A DNA stretch of 64,000 bases from Spirosoma aerolatum (GCF_002056795.1 NZ_CP020104.1:7325501-7389500); one strand, 5' to 3'. Shown: positions 8,391-17,034, counted from the first letter of the stretch. Made by a program: numbers and translations. The notes: a model not told the origin generated them from the sequence alone.

Positions 8391-9953
8391 GTGAGTAATG
8401 AATTAGTTATCAGTTCTACTCAGAAAGGTGATCGGATTGCGCTCTTGCAAAACAAGAGACTGCTGGAGTATCACGAAGAAGAGTTAGACAGCAGCTTCAC
8501 CGTTGGCGATCTTTACTTAGGAACAGTCAAGAAATTATCCTCCGGCCTCAACGCGGCCTTTGTCGATGTTGGCCATGAAAAAGATGGTTTCCTGCACTAT
8601 CAGGATCTGGGGCCGAATGTCAATTCGCTCAACAAACTGGTCAAAGATGTAATCGCCAAGCGCGTCACAACCGGGCGGCTCAGTGGTATGAAGCTTGAGC
8701 CACCTATCGAGAAAATTGGGAAAATCGATAAGGTACTGACGAAAAACGCTCCCATCCTGGTTCAGGTAGTTAAAGAACCTATCTCAACCAAAGGTCCACG
8801 CCTTTCCTGCGATATCTCAATTGCCGGCCGCTATTTAGTGCTGGTGCCATTCTCAGATGGCGTAAACCTTTCCAAAAAAATTACCGACCGTGCCGAACGG
8901 TCGCGGCTGATGCGGCTCATGTCGTCATTAAAACCGCAAAATTTCGGCGTTATTGTTCGAACAGTAGCTCAGGACAAAGACGTAGAGGAACTCGACCGCG
9001 ATCTACAAAACTCATTAGCCAAGTGGGACCAGGCCATCAGGTCATTGAGTGACGCCAAACCACGCGATCGGGTACTAGGCGAAATGAACCGGGCTTCGTC
9101 GATTCTGCGGGATATGCTCAACGAATCGTTCGAAAGTATTACCGTCGATACGCGTGAATCGTACGACGAGATCAGGGATTATATTCACACCATAGCCCCC
9201 GAGAAAGAAAAAATCGTTAAGCTTTATACAGGCAAAACGAAAATTTTTGAGGCATTAGGACTAGAAAAACAGCTTAAATCGCTGTTTGGCCGATCGGTAA
9301 GCTTGCCAGGTGGTGGATACCTAATTATTGAGCACACCGAAGCGCTCCACGTAATTGACGTTAACAGCGGCAATAAATCGAACTCCGAAGAAGACCAGGA
9401 GGCCACCGCTATTAGTGTGAATCGGGAGGCAGCTAAGGAAATTGCCCGCCAGCTTCGGCTGCGCGATATGGGTGGCATTATTGTCATCGACTTCATCGAC
9501 ATGAAGAAAGCAGAAAACAAAAAGCTTCTGCAGGATATCATGCGCGACGAAATGAAACCCGAGCGCTCGAAGTTCACGATTCTGCCACTTACCAAATTCG
9601 GGCTGATGCAGATTACCCGTCAGCGTGTTCGGCCCGAAATGAATATTGTGACGCGGGAAGTTTGCCCAACCTGTGGCGGTACAGGAACCATTCAGGCCAG
9701 CGTATTAGTGACGGATGTAATTGAAAACAACCTCGATTATATCCTGACCAAGCAAAATGAACGGGGCATTTCGATTTCTTTGAATCCGCTTTTATATGCC
9801 TATTACACTAAGGGTATTTACTCCAAACAAGTGCAATGGTATATGAAATATAAAACATGGGTTAAAGTAATTAAGGACAGTTCGTTAGGAATTGTTAACT
9901 TTAAGTTCTTTAACAAGCAGGGAGAAGAAATCGAACTCAGTAATAATGCCTAA
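8391..9953 (+). CDS. rng: Ribonuclease E/G family endoribonuclease
   Basis: 520 residues, GTG start at 8391. Cuts single-stranded RNA in rRNA maturation and mRNA turnover. N-terminal S1 RNA-binding region at about 35-130 (VGDLYLGTVKKLSSGLNAAFVDVG). RNase E/G catalytic domain follows with GGYLIIEHTEALHVIDVNSGN (the acidic metal-binding residues) and GGIIVIDFIDMK. The Zn-link C-P-T-C-G-G-T-G is at about residue 424. Length is that of RNase G, without the long C-terminal scaffold of RNase E. Ends at a 20-bp stem terminator. Confidence 0.95.
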   Translation: MSNELVISSTQKGDRIALLQNKRLLEYHEEELDSSFTVGDLYLGTVKKLSSGLNAAFVDVGHEKDGFLHYQDLGPNVNSLNKLVKDVIAKRVTTGRLSGMKLEPPIEKIGKIDKVLTKNAPILVQVVKEPISTKGPRLSCDISIAGRYLVLVPFSDGVNLSKKITDRAERSRLMRLMSSLKPQNFGVIVRTVAQDKDVEELDRDLQNSLAKWDQAIRSLSDAKPRDRVLGEMNRASSILRDMLNESFESITVDTRESYDEIRDYIHTIAPEKEKIVKLYTGKTKIFEALGLEKQLKSLFGRSVSLPGGGYLIIEHTEALHVIDVNSGNKSNSEEDQEATAISVNREAAKEIARQLRLRDMGGIIVIDFIDMKKAENKKLLQDIMRDEMKPERSKFTILPLTKFGLMQITRQRVRPEMNIVTREVCPTCGGTGTIQASVLVTDVIENNLDYILTKQNERGISISLNPLLYAYYTKGIYSKQVQWYMKYKTWVKVIKDSSLGIVNFKFFNKQGEEIELSNNA

Positions 9954-9955
9954 AA

Positions 9956-9977
9956 ATGTAGTAAAATTTTACTACAT
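9956..9977. terminator. 22-base perfect palindrome after rng
   Basis: ATGTAGTAAAA followed directly by TTTTACTACAT, a perfect 11+11 palindrome three bases after the rng stop codon. As RNA it gives an A/U-rich hairpin that could assist the larger terminator just downstream; as DNA it could also be a protein-binding site. Confidence 0.45.
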
Positions 9978-9988
9978 TTTACCAGAAT

Positions 9989-10031
9989 AACGCCGAGGGA
10001 TTACCAGACTATCTGGTAATCCCTCGGCGTT
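9989..10031. terminator. Bidirectional terminator between rng and the acyltransferase gene
   Basis: A 20-bp perfect stem (9989-10008 with 10012-10031) and a 3-base loop between two convergent genes. The core is GC-rich (CGCCGAGGGATTACC), so it should stop transcription from both sides. Confidence 0.8.
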
Positions 10032-10053
10032 TATAGTTGATAGTAGACGTGGC

Positions 10054-11166
10054 CTAGTGCAGCACTTCCATCTCCATTAATTCACTGAACATTTCCTGAC
10101 CTAAGAGGTCCTCAACCGACTCTACCTCTGAAAGATTTAGGAGCAAGTCCCGTAAATCTTCCGTAATCTCATAGGTCTGATATAATCGGCGGTCGTACAG
10201 AATAGGTGCCTCTTCCAGATCGCATAGCGTATAGCGGTTTTCATTGAAAGCAACCTGCTTCCGGTAACCCATATACGTCTTCTTTGTTTTTTCCGGCTCT
10301 AAAAACAGGTGCACATAGTTCCAGCCTTCCCACTGGCCTGGATACTGCTTCAGAAACGGCCAGAACGCATCGTACAATTGTTGCATAGCTTCCTGGCAGT
10401 ATAACTCCCGATCACTCTGTGGAATCGGCTTGATCGACTTCAGGCAGTGTAGCACATTGGCCATATCGGACCGACGATAGCTAACGACAGGTACGATTGG
10501 TACGCCCGCAGCGTGCGACAGGTAACCAACTCCTTTCCGGGTGAGCATCCGACGATGTCCAAAGCGTACAGAAAGAAATTGGGATTCTTCGCCGGGTTTA
10601 GGACCCGTTTCGGGGCTCCCATCGACGTACACAATCAGCGACCGACCTGCTTTTAATTCCCGTAGCACCGTAAGCCCAGCCGTAGGACTTCCGGCTTCAA
10701 CCACCCGAAACACATTAGTAAGGCCATGTTTTTGTCGTAACCCCTCAATATGCTCGGCCATTCCGTCCCCCTGACTGCGATTCATGTTACTACCAACCAG
10801 CAGCACACAATCGACTCCCTTACGAAACAGCACACTGGTCAGCATCCGGTACGAACCGAGATGATAGGTGCAGTAAATCCGGGGACTATACTCTTTTTCG
10901 AGCAGATGATCTGCTCCACGCAACTTTACCAGATCACCAGCCGTAAGGCACTGCTGATCGAAGGATGTGAACATCTGCTGCAACAATAGCTCGCGGAACA
11001 ACGTATCATGTTCCTGACGGGGAATGGCAGGCAGCAGGTTCTCGACATTGGCCGAAAAAGTAGTGTATTTCATCAAATACCCCCGTTCTTTCTCCAGGTC
11101 GATCTGCTCGAAGTGGGCGCGACAACGCTCCAACTCCTGCTTGTAAAGTTGACGTGTGGTACGCAT
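10054..11166 (-). CDS. LpxL-like acyltransferase with a PqqD/RRE-like C-terminal tail
   Basis: 370 residues. The middle (about 90-290) resembles the LpxL/HtrB lysophospholipid acyltransferase family: a His-containing start motif (CTYHLGSYR, the usual H-x4-D with Arg in place of Asp by my reading), IVYVDGSPETG, then RFGHRRMLTRKGVGYLSHAAGVPIVPVVSYR, which matches the G-x-A-x-L-A-x-x-G-x-P-V-V-P pattern. The last 75 residues are not part of that fold and read like a PqqD-type RiPP recognition element: VAFNENRYTLCDLEEAPILY followed by YEITEDLRDLLLNLSEV and ESVEDLL. The gene starts 12 bases after a 58-codon peptide gene on the same strand. I infer acylation of that peptide or of a related substrate. 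The acyltransferase call is fair; the RRE call is by eye only. Confidence 0.65.
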   Translation of the reverse strand: MRTTRQLYKQELERCRAHFEQIDLEKERGYLMKYTTFSANVENLLPAIPRQEHDTLFRELLLQQMFTSFDQQCLTAGDLVKLRGADHLLEKEYSPRIYCTYHLGSYRMLTSVLFRKGVDCVLLVGSNMNRSQGDGMAEHIEGLRQKHGLTNVFRVVEAGSPTAGLTVLRELKAGRSLIVYVDGSPETGPKPGEESQFLSVRFGHRRMLTRKGVGYLSHAAGVPIVPVVSYRRSDMANVLHCLKSIKPIPQSDRELYCQEAMQQLYDAFWPFLKQYPGQWEGWNYVHLFLEPEKTKKTYMGYRKQVAFNENRYTLCDLEEAPILYDRRLYQTYEITEDLRDLLLNLSEVESVEDLLGQEMFSELMEMEVLH

Positions 11167-11178
11167 TTTGGTAAGAAA

Positions 11179-11355
11179 TTAAAGCGAGAAAACGGGTTTG
11201 GAGCTAACTAATCCATTAAACGTAACCTCCCATCCCGAGCAGCAGGGAGAACCTTCAGCTAAAAACTTTAAAAGATTGCCTGACTCAGACTTAGAGATTG
11301 GCTTAACTACATTTTTAACTGCTTGAGCTGGCTTGATAACGAATTGTTTTTTCAT
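11179..11355 (-). CDS. 58-residue peptide, possible RiPP precursor
   Basis: ATG at 11355, TAA at 11179. The first half is Lys-rich and leader-like (MKKQFVIKPAQAVKNVV, then KSESGNLLKFLAEG). The second half differs in character: SPCCSGWEVTFNGLVSS and a hydrophobic end KPVFSL. It has two adjacent Cys, Trp and no charged residues after Glu43 except one Lys. No signal peptide. It has a good promoter of its own and lies 12 bases before the acyltransferase with the PqqD-like tail, the layout of a precursor followed by its modifying enzyme. Core would begin near Gly35/Ser36 if the leader is removed after AEG. Not matched to a named precursor family. Confidence 0.6.
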   Translation of the reverse strand: MKKQFVIKPAQAVKNVVKPISKSESGNLLKFLAEGSPCCSGWEVTFNGLVSSKPVFSL

Positions 11356-11406
11356 GACTATTTGTAGCTTGTATTATTGATTAAGCTGTTGCTTGATTTG
11401 ATGATA

Positions 11407-11438
11407 CAAAGCTACTGGACCCTTAAAGGCCCTTCAAT
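11407..11438 (-). promoter_or_regulatory. Promoter of the peptide/acyltransferase unit
   Basis: On the minus strand a perfect -7 box TAGCTTTG (11407-11414) stands 20 bases after ATTG (11435-11438) as -33 element. Expected start near 11400 gives a leader of about 45 bases. A short inverted repeat ATGAC-N6-GTCAT (11437-11452) overlaps the -33 region and could be an operator. Confidence 0.6.
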
Positions 11439-11518
11439 GACAAAAAAGTCATGATTATTGATTGCAATTAGTTAAAATTTACCAGTATATTAGTCCGACT
11501 TTTGTGTAAGAGGCCCGC

Positions 11519-12523
11519 ATGAAGGAGATTCAAATTACCCGAGCTTTTTTAAAGAAGCCGTTTAACAGCGTCATAATACTACTAAGCATTGTAGCATTAA
11601 TTGAAGCTGTGGGTTGGTCTATTGCCTCTAATTCAAAACATAAGTTAGTTGATAAAGCAGGGGGAGCATTTCATTATATCGGCGTCCTTGTTAGTTCTCT
11701 ATTCATACCTGAGCTTTGCACATTATTGATTGTAATAGCTCTTACAAATATTTACCACAGAATTAGACACATAACTTCCATAGAAAACTCCTGGCCATCT
11801 ATCAGCCGCTATGAATTACGCTGTTTACCTATATTGCTAGTAGCATTTTGGGTTTTTAATCCGTTTACCCAAACTATTCGTTACTTTTTTGAACAATATC
11901 CCAACTATACACTAGCAAAATATTGGAATGATTATATTCTTTATACTTACACTTGGTCAACTTATTTTAAATACTTAGCTCCAGTTATTATTATAGGCTA
12001 CATAGCTATTAATATTTCTCTACTTAGGGATTATCTTAACCAGCGAAAGGAGGCTCAAGAGAAGGCAGAAGCCGATGCGGCAGAAGCTGCTCAGAAGTAC
12101 CTGGAGCTATCCGAAACGTTCTTACCAAAACCCACAGTACCTTCGAAATACCTAAGCTATCTCAAAGGCAAGGGTAATCAGGGAGAATTCGATTTCCCTG
12201 TCAACGAAGCGTACTACTTCACGGTGGAAGAACGTGCTTATTATGCCGAAACGATCAAAGAACGGTATATGGTCAATAAGACCATCAATGAATTGGAAGC
12301 GGAATTGGACCCTTCCCAGTTTTTCCGCATCAAACGCGATTATATTGTGAACCGACAAGCCGTTTTGCACTACTCCTATTGGGAAAACGGCAAATACATT
12401 GTTACGTTGAATAACCCAGGCCACCACGAAATCATCGTACCGCGTGTACGCATGCAGGAGTTCCGCGAGTGGCTGCAAGGCCGCGACCCAGCCGGTAAAC
12501 CCGAACACGCAAACGCCCTGTAA
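11519..12523 (+). CDS. Membrane-bound LytTR transcriptional regulator
   Basis: 334 residues. Four to five hydrophobic segments in the first 190 residues (about 18-34, 52-78, 98-116, 140-170) form an uncharacterised membrane sensor. A charged Ala/Glu-rich linker follows (QRKEAQEKAEADAAEAAQKY), then a LytTR DNA-binding domain at about 230-325 with NELEAELDPSQFFRIKRDYIVNRQAV and HEIIVPRVRMQEFREWLQ. There is no receiver domain, so membrane input probably replaces phosphorylation. It is divergent from the peptide/acyltransferase unit with 163 bases between them. A close but frameshifted paralogue lies at 18107. Confidence 0.88.
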   Translation: MKEIQITRAFLKKPFNSVIILLSIVALIEAVGWSIASNSKHKLVDKAGGAFHYIGVLVSSLFIPELCTLLIVIALTNIYHRIRHITSIENSWPSISRYELRCLPILLVAFWVFNPFTQTIRYFFEQYPNYTLAKYWNDYILYTYTWSTYFKYLAPVIIIGYIAINISLLRDYLNQRKEAQEKAEADAAEAAQKYLELSETFLPKPTVPSKYLSYLKGKGNQGEFDFPVNEAYYFTVEERAYYAETIKERYMVNKTINELEAELDPSQFFRIKRDYIVNRQAVLHYSYWENGKYIVTLNNPGHHEIIVPRVRMQEFREWLQGRDPAGKPEHANAL

Positions 12524-12583
12524 GGCAGTATTCTCTTCACAATTACCTCTACAACTCAGCCTTTAATTTTGGGATATCGCTTT

Positions 12584-12665
12584 TGTCATGCCGACGAAGG
12601 AAGCATATTAATGCGTCTTAACTGATAAGACGAAACAAAGTAATCTTCGCTCCTCAAGCCTGACA
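12584..12665. repeat. Imperfect palindromic REP-like element
   Basis: Outer arms TGTCATGCCGACGAAGGAAG and the reverse complement of CTTCGCTCCTCAAGCCTGACA pair imperfectly. In the centre CGTCTTA-ACTGA-TAAGACG forms a perfect 7-bp hairpin (12614-12632). The wording TGTCATGC-x-GACGAAGGAAGCAT resembles a short dispersed element I associate with Cytophagales genomes. Placed 60 bases after the LytTR stop codon, inside a 532-base gap (12524-13055) that otherwise holds only the regulatory repeats listed next and an AT-rich stretch with no gene. Confidence 0.5.
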
Positions 12666-12755
12666 CTAGCCACATCCACCTATTACTGTATATACTACTT
12701 CGGCTCCCCTGAACAAAGATTAGTAGTCCGTTTAATAAACAAAATACCTATCGCC

Positions 12756-12785
12756 TGAAATCACTCATTTCATGCGCGAAATCAA
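12756..12785 (-). promoter_or_regulatory. Reverse-oriented copies of the GTGATTTCA element
   Basis: TGAAATCAC (12756-12764) and CGAAATCAA (12777-12785) are 21 bases apart and are the reverse complements of GTGATTTCA-type repeats. A forward degenerate copy CTCATTTCA (12764-12772), identical to one copy in the 19922 array, lies between them. Part of the same repeat field as 12939-12988. Confidence 0.45.
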
Positions 12786-12938
12786 CTATATAATAAGTGT
12801 AGGCAAGCCTACCAGTGACCGCCCTTAGTTTAAGCATCAAAACCTGAATAGTTATCCAGGCTATAAAGACCCTTAACTCCTTAATCGCTGGCTTGTGTCT
12901 GATTCAACGCTAGTCTATACCTTAACGTCGTTTTTTTA

Positions 12939-12988
12939 GTGATTTCATCCGGTGAAATGGTGATTTCATACAATTCAGGTTGATTTCA
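12939..12988 (+). promoter_or_regulatory. Phased array of three GTGATTTCA direct repeats
   Basis: GTGATTTCA at 12939-12947 and 12960-12968, TTGATTTCA at 12980-12988; periods 21 and 20 bases. A 9-bp direct repeat with about 12 bases between copies is the known geometry of LytTR operators. The array ends 67 bases before the LuxR-type regulator gene at 13056. Two LytTR genes with near-identical DNA-binding domains occur in this region, so they are the natural candidates for the binding protein (inference). Confidence 0.6.
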
Positions 12989-13055
12989 TCGCCCATCTCC
13001 GCCTACTTTCAGCCATTCAATTGCGCCATCTATCGTATTCATCACGTATTGAGCT

Positions 13056-13391
13056 ATGACTAACCAATCGAATACCCTTACAACCAAATTAGCTTTATCG
13101 CCATTGGCTTCGCTGGTAGTGACCGCCCTCGAAGTGTCTGACATAAAAGAGATAGCCAATGTACCTACCCCCGTATTGCTGGCGTTGAGTACGCTTACTC
13201 AGCGTGAACTTGAGGTACTGCACCTAATCGCCAATGGATTAACTACGCGCCAGATAGCTGAACACCTCTTTACCAGCCCACATACGGTCAATAACCAGCG
13301 TGCTCAGATTTCGCAAAAACTAGGCTTGCAGGGCGCATTCAGCCTGTTGCAATTTTCCCAACGGTATCATAATATACTCACACAGCTATAA
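13056..13391 (+). CDS. Small LuxR-family HTH regulator without receiver domain
   Basis: 111 residues. The first 45 have no receiver fold. The C-terminal LuxR-type HTH covers about 46-105: LTQRELEVLHLIANGLTTRQIAEHLFTSPHTVNNQRAQISQKLG, with the usual E-x-E-V-L and T-V-N-x-x positions. It is a stand-alone DNA-binding module, as in some Bacteroidota orphan regulators. Preceded by the GTGATTTCA array, so it is likely a target of it, and followed by the large secreted protein. What it controls is not visible. Confidence 0.82.
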   Translation: MTNQSNTLTTKLALSPLASLVVTALEVSDIKEIANVPTPVLLALSTLTQRELEVLHLIANGLTTRQIAEHLFTSPHTVNNQRAQISQKLGLQGAFSLLQFSQRYHNILTQL

Positions 13392-13556
13392 AAAAGGTAG
13401 AACCTTACTATCCAAAATAGCAGACGCTTATCATGTGCTACAGCCTCCCACTTTTCACCTTTGTCTTGTTGACGCGCAACAAAGGCAGAAGCCGAAAAGC
13501 CTGAAAAAGAGTAGGCAAAGTGGTATTCTTTGGAGCAAAGCTCCATCAATAACCGC

Positions 13557-16430
13557 ATGAAAAAGCGTTACCAACCTTTAGTATATAACGGATTCGCAAT
13601 GCTGATCTTTCTGATCTCAATGCAAACGAGCTGGGCACAGTGCTCAGTGGGCAATCCACAAGGCGCCCTCGATTATGCCAATTGCAATGGCGTCGGAGGC
13701 TGGGCATTCGATAGGGCCAACCTCAACCAGACCATCACCGTTGACATCTACATCGACGGCGTGAAAACCTATTCCGGCATTCAGGCCAACGGCGACCGAC
13801 AGGACTTGGTAGCCGCCTTCGGCTCCACGGCCGCTCGCTACCACGGATTTTCCTTCAGCTTTCCTGCAAACGCCCCCTGGAAAAACGGACAGAACCACTC
13901 CGTTTCGGTGCGAATCTGCGGGGTAGCCAGCGAGTTGGGCGCTTCGCCCAAAACGGTCAATGGATGTTCGGGTGGCAGCCAGCCTTCTACACCTTCTAGC
14001 GGTTGCGCCTACACCGAAGGGCAGTTTCTATTCACCACCAGTTGGGGCGAATCGGTGTATGCCCACTATTACAATGGGGCATTATATGCTGGATATAAAG
14101 ATGGAAGTAATTTTAAACCCCAGCATTGGTTGACAGCTACGGGTATGATGACCTCCAGCACCGCCAGTTGTTTTGCTGAAAACGACCCCCATACTTCTAC
14201 CACAACCCCACCGACGACTAATCCACCTCAAAATAGCAACTGCACTTATACGGAAGGACAGTACCTGTTCACCTTCAATACGGAACGTATGTATGCTCAT
14301 TACTACAATGGGGTATTATATGCTGCCTATCAGGATGGTAGTAATTTCAGACCGCAACATTGGTTAACAGCCACGGGTCTAATGTCAAACAGCACTGCTA
14401 GTTGTTTTGCCGAGAATAACCCTCATAACTCTACCACAACTCCACCGACTACGACTAACCCAACTACTCCCTCAACACTGCCTCCAGCGCCTAGTAACCT
14501 GGCTGGAAATATGGATTGGGCTGATTGTAACAGTATTAGTGGTTGGGTTTTGAATAAGAATACACCGAATCAATCCACCAAAGTGGATGTGTATATCAAT
14601 GGGCATCTAGCCGCTTCCAATGTGCTGGCTGTCGTCAGTCGGCAGGATGTGGCCAACGCCTTTGGCATATCAGGGTTCAATGCCTTTGTCTTTAATTATA
14701 TATTTCCAGGCAAGTACAAAACAGGTGTGCCCTTAACCATCGGTGTTCGCTATGCAGGCACTCGTACCCACATTCCAGGTAGCCCTAAAACAACTCAAAC
14801 CTGCCCCAATAGCGGATTAGGGGGATTCCCTTCCTGTGGCAATCAGGTAGCGGGCCGCACTGGCTATGTCGATACTGAGTCAACGCCGAAGGGACGTTCA
14901 GGCATTAGCTCCCTTCAACTGAGGGCTAGCCGTTCAGGTCAGCCAGGTTCCATAACCAGCAAGTTGGTTCCTGTGCGTCAGGGTAACGAACTATCGGTAA
15001 CTGCCTTTGCCTACGCGCCAACTGTAACGAAACGGAACTTGACTCCCCAGCTAGCTACAGCGGTGGCCGGTGGCATCGTGGCCGGAATTACCTTAGCTAA
15101 TCAGCCTGCTGGGGCTACAGACCATCCTCTTTCTAAATCCAGACAGACCGTCCCAATGCTTGGATTAAGTACTGTTCTGGCGATCCCTTTGGTCAAGTTT
15201 TTAGTCGCTGATCGATTGCCCAAAGCAGGTATGGAATTGGCTTTCTATGACAAGCGGGGTAACTTTGTTCGTCGCCAGTCCGTGCATATTTCCAAAGCTG
15301 TCGGGCAGGATTGGGAGCTATTGATTCTGAAAGGAGATGCGCTTCAGGATGGGTTCGTAGCCTTACGGCTAGAAAATGCCAGTAAAAACCCTGTCTGGTT
15401 TGATCAGGTAAGCTTGGAACGTACTTCTCACAGACTTTCTGAGTCAGTGGCAGTAGGCCATTTTTCTCCTCAGCCCTCTCTCTCTTCAAATGGGTTTGCT
15501 CGTTCGATAGTACCTAGCGACCTAACTATTGCGGGTACCGAGAATTGTGCAGGAGTAGGCGGAGGTGGGGGTAGTCCAACTCCCTCAGATGATAATACTT
15601 TACCAGAAGTAACTGTAACAGCCAGTCATTGGGAAGATATTGACGTACAACATTGGGGTGGTGATGATTGGAGTTTGGATACGCCAACGTTCCCGGAAAT
15701 TTCGGATATCGGCACCCCAGTGAGCGATGCAGATAATAATAATAGTGGAGCAGGAGAGCAAACTAATGAGCCAAGTAAAGCTGATAGTATTAATAGCTCA
15801 CAATTAAAACCTTGTATGAAGATAGTTTTATATTCTCTTCTTTCTGGCTCTCAAATTTCAGATATAATTAAGAAATTTTCTGGAACAGAAAAGGATTATA
15901 ATTGGATATTAAAGGACGGTAGATTAGGCGCAAATTCAAATGCAGAAACTAAATCATACGATAGAGTAAACCGTTCTGTCACCACGACTTTCGATACAAA
16001 TAAATTTGCTGATGCTACTGATTTATCTATTGCAAGAACAATTCTTCACGAATCAGTACATGCTTATTTAGTTACTTATTTTGCATCAGACCCACTAATG
16101 GCTAACGCAGATTATCCAGATATGGTCGTTGCGTGGATGGGAGTGAAAAGGCCAGATTTAAATCAAATTCACCATGATGAAATGGTACAATCGTTTATTA
16201 GCGATATTGCATCCGAATTGAAATTTTATGGAGAAAGCAAAGGGTATGTGATAAGTGACGATTACTATTTCAAGCTTGCTTGGGGAGGTTTAGAAAATAC
16301 TAACGCCTTTAAAAGTCAATCAAGTATTACACAAGCTGCAACTAAAGATGTGATTCGAATCGAGCTTACTGGCAATAAAACCGACGGTTCGCCTTTCACT
16401 CAAGTTGGGACTAAAACAGGTTGCCCTTAA
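13557..16430 (+). CDS. Large secreted modular protein with C-terminal HExxH metallopeptidase-like domain
   Basis: 957 residues from ATG 13557; nine upstream in-frame codons look spurious because a clean signal peptide begins at MKKRYQPLVY and ends near SWAQC. Order: a Cys-bounded beta domain (GALDYANCNGVGGWAFDR), two copies of a 60-residue YTEG-Q-LF...HYYNG-LYA-Y-DGSNF-PQHWLTATG module joined by Thr/Pro linkers, a second copy of the first domain (MDWADCNSISGWVLNK), then a carbohydrate-binding-like beta region (about 460-640) of the kind seen in Bacteroidota Rhs-type proteins. After a low-complexity linker the last 200 residues change to AT-rich coding and hold LHESVHAYLVTYF, a HExxH zinc motif. 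I read it as a polymorphic toxin-like or surface protease with an exchanged tip. Two small secreted or anchored proteins follow. Confidence 0.7.
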   Translation: MKKRYQPLVYNGFAMLIFLISMQTSWAQCSVGNPQGALDYANCNGVGGWAFDRANLNQTITVDIYIDGVKTYSGIQANGDRQDLVAAFGSTAARYHGFSFSFPANAPWKNGQNHSVSVRICGVASELGASPKTVNGCSGGSQPSTPSSGCAYTEGQFLFTTSWGESVYAHYYNGALYAGYKDGSNFKPQHWLTATGMMTSSTASCFAENDPHTSTTTPPTTNPPQNSNCTYTEGQYLFTFNTERMYAHYYNGVLYAAYQDGSNFRPQHWLTATGLMSNSTASCFAENNPHNSTTTPPTTTNPTTPSTLPPAPSNLAGNMDWADCNSISGWVLNKNTPNQSTKVDVYINGHLAASNVLAVVSRQDVANAFGISGFNAFVFNYIFPGKYKTGVPLTIGVRYAGTRTHIPGSPKTTQTCPNSGLGGFPSCGNQVAGRTGYVDTESTPKGRSGISSLQLRASRSGQPGSITSKLVPVRQGNELSVTAFAYAPTVTKRNLTPQLATAVAGGIVAGITLANQPAGATDHPLSKSRQTVPMLGLSTVLAIPLVKFLVADRLPKAGMELAFYDKRGNFVRRQSVHISKAVGQDWELLILKGDALQDGFVALRLENASKNPVWFDQVSLERTSHRLSESVAVGHFSPQPSLSSNGFARSIVPSDLTIAGTENCAGVGGGGGSPTPSDDNTLPEVTVTASHWEDIDVQHWGGDDWSLDTPTFPEISDIGTPVSDADNNNSGAGEQTNEPSKADSINSSQLKPCMKIVLYSLLSGSQISDIIKKFSGTEKDYNWILKDGRLGANSNAETKSYDRVNRSVTTTFDTNKFADATDLSIARTILHESVHAYLVTYFASDPLMANADYPDMVVAWMGVKRPDLNQIHHDEMVQSFISDIASELKFYGESKGYVISDDYYFKLAWGGLENTNAFKSQSSITQAATKDVIRIELTGNKTDGSPFTQVGTKTGCP

Positions 16431-16431
16431 C

Positions 16432-16487
16432 ATAACAACTATTGTTGATGGTATATACAATTATATACCATCAACAATAGTTGTTAT
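16432..16487 (+). terminator. 26-bp perfect hairpin after the secreted protein gene
   Basis: 16432-16457 pairs perfectly with 16462-16487 around a CAAT loop, one base after the stop codon, followed by an A/T-rich stretch (ATTTTTAC). Strong terminator candidate; it separates the secreted protein from the small gene at 16503. Confidence 0.75.
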
Positions 16488-16502
16488 AAGATTTTTACAA
16501 TT

Positions 16503-17000
16503 ATGACATTAACCCATTTTTTTTCTGCAAAAGTACTATTAGTAGCAATCATGAGTTGCTTATATATCTATAGAATTAACCAATACTTTTTTTATAGATA
16601 TAAGAAAAGTGATAGCAATTTCTATTCTAGACTGCTTAATAGCAAACTTGAAAACAGAGAATTAACGTTTACTCTTTTAAAGAATGTTCAAGATAAAACT
16701 ATTGGGAGATATACTCTGGTAAAGAGAAAAAATAATACCTCGTTCTGTTTTATAAAAGGTCAAATTTTTGACAAAGAAACGGGCGAATCCCTGAAGATAG
16801 CTGCTGTCGAAGTTAAACATAAAATAATAAATGCAGATACTAACGGGCTTTTTTCCTTTAAAGTCTTACCTGGCAACTATAAAGTGACAGGATTGTGCTA
16901 TCCATATCATAGATTAACAACTAAAACAATAAAAGTTAAAGCAGGCGAAACTATTAATATAAACTTTTGGCTATTAATTGATAAAATTCCATTAGAATAA
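16503..17000 (+). CDS. Membrane-anchored protein with carboxypeptidase-regulatory-like domain
   Basis: 165 residues, AT-rich. A hydrophobic N-terminus (about 8-25) is followed by a Lys/Asn-rich stretch. The C-terminal half (about 80-160) has the pattern of a carboxypeptidase regulatory-like (CarboxypepD_reg) beta sandwich: IKGQIFDKETGESLKIAAVEVK, ADTNGLFSFKVLPGNYKVTGLCY, TIKVKAGETININF. Enzyme role not apparent. Being the first gene after a toxin-like protein, it could be an immunity or accessory protein, which is inference only. Codon use matches the AT-rich tail of the gene upstream. Confidence 0.65.
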   Translation: MTLTHFFSAKVLLVAIMSCLYIYRINQYFFYRYKKSDSNFYSRLLNSKLENRELTFTLLKNVQDKTIGRYTLVKRKNNTSFCFIKGQIFDKETGESLKIAAVEVKHKIINADTNGLFSFKVLPGNYKVTGLCYPYHRLTTKTIKVKAGETININFWLLIDKIPLE

Positions 17001-17034
17001 GTTAATAAATTTAGGGCTTACGCAAAAGTGGTAA

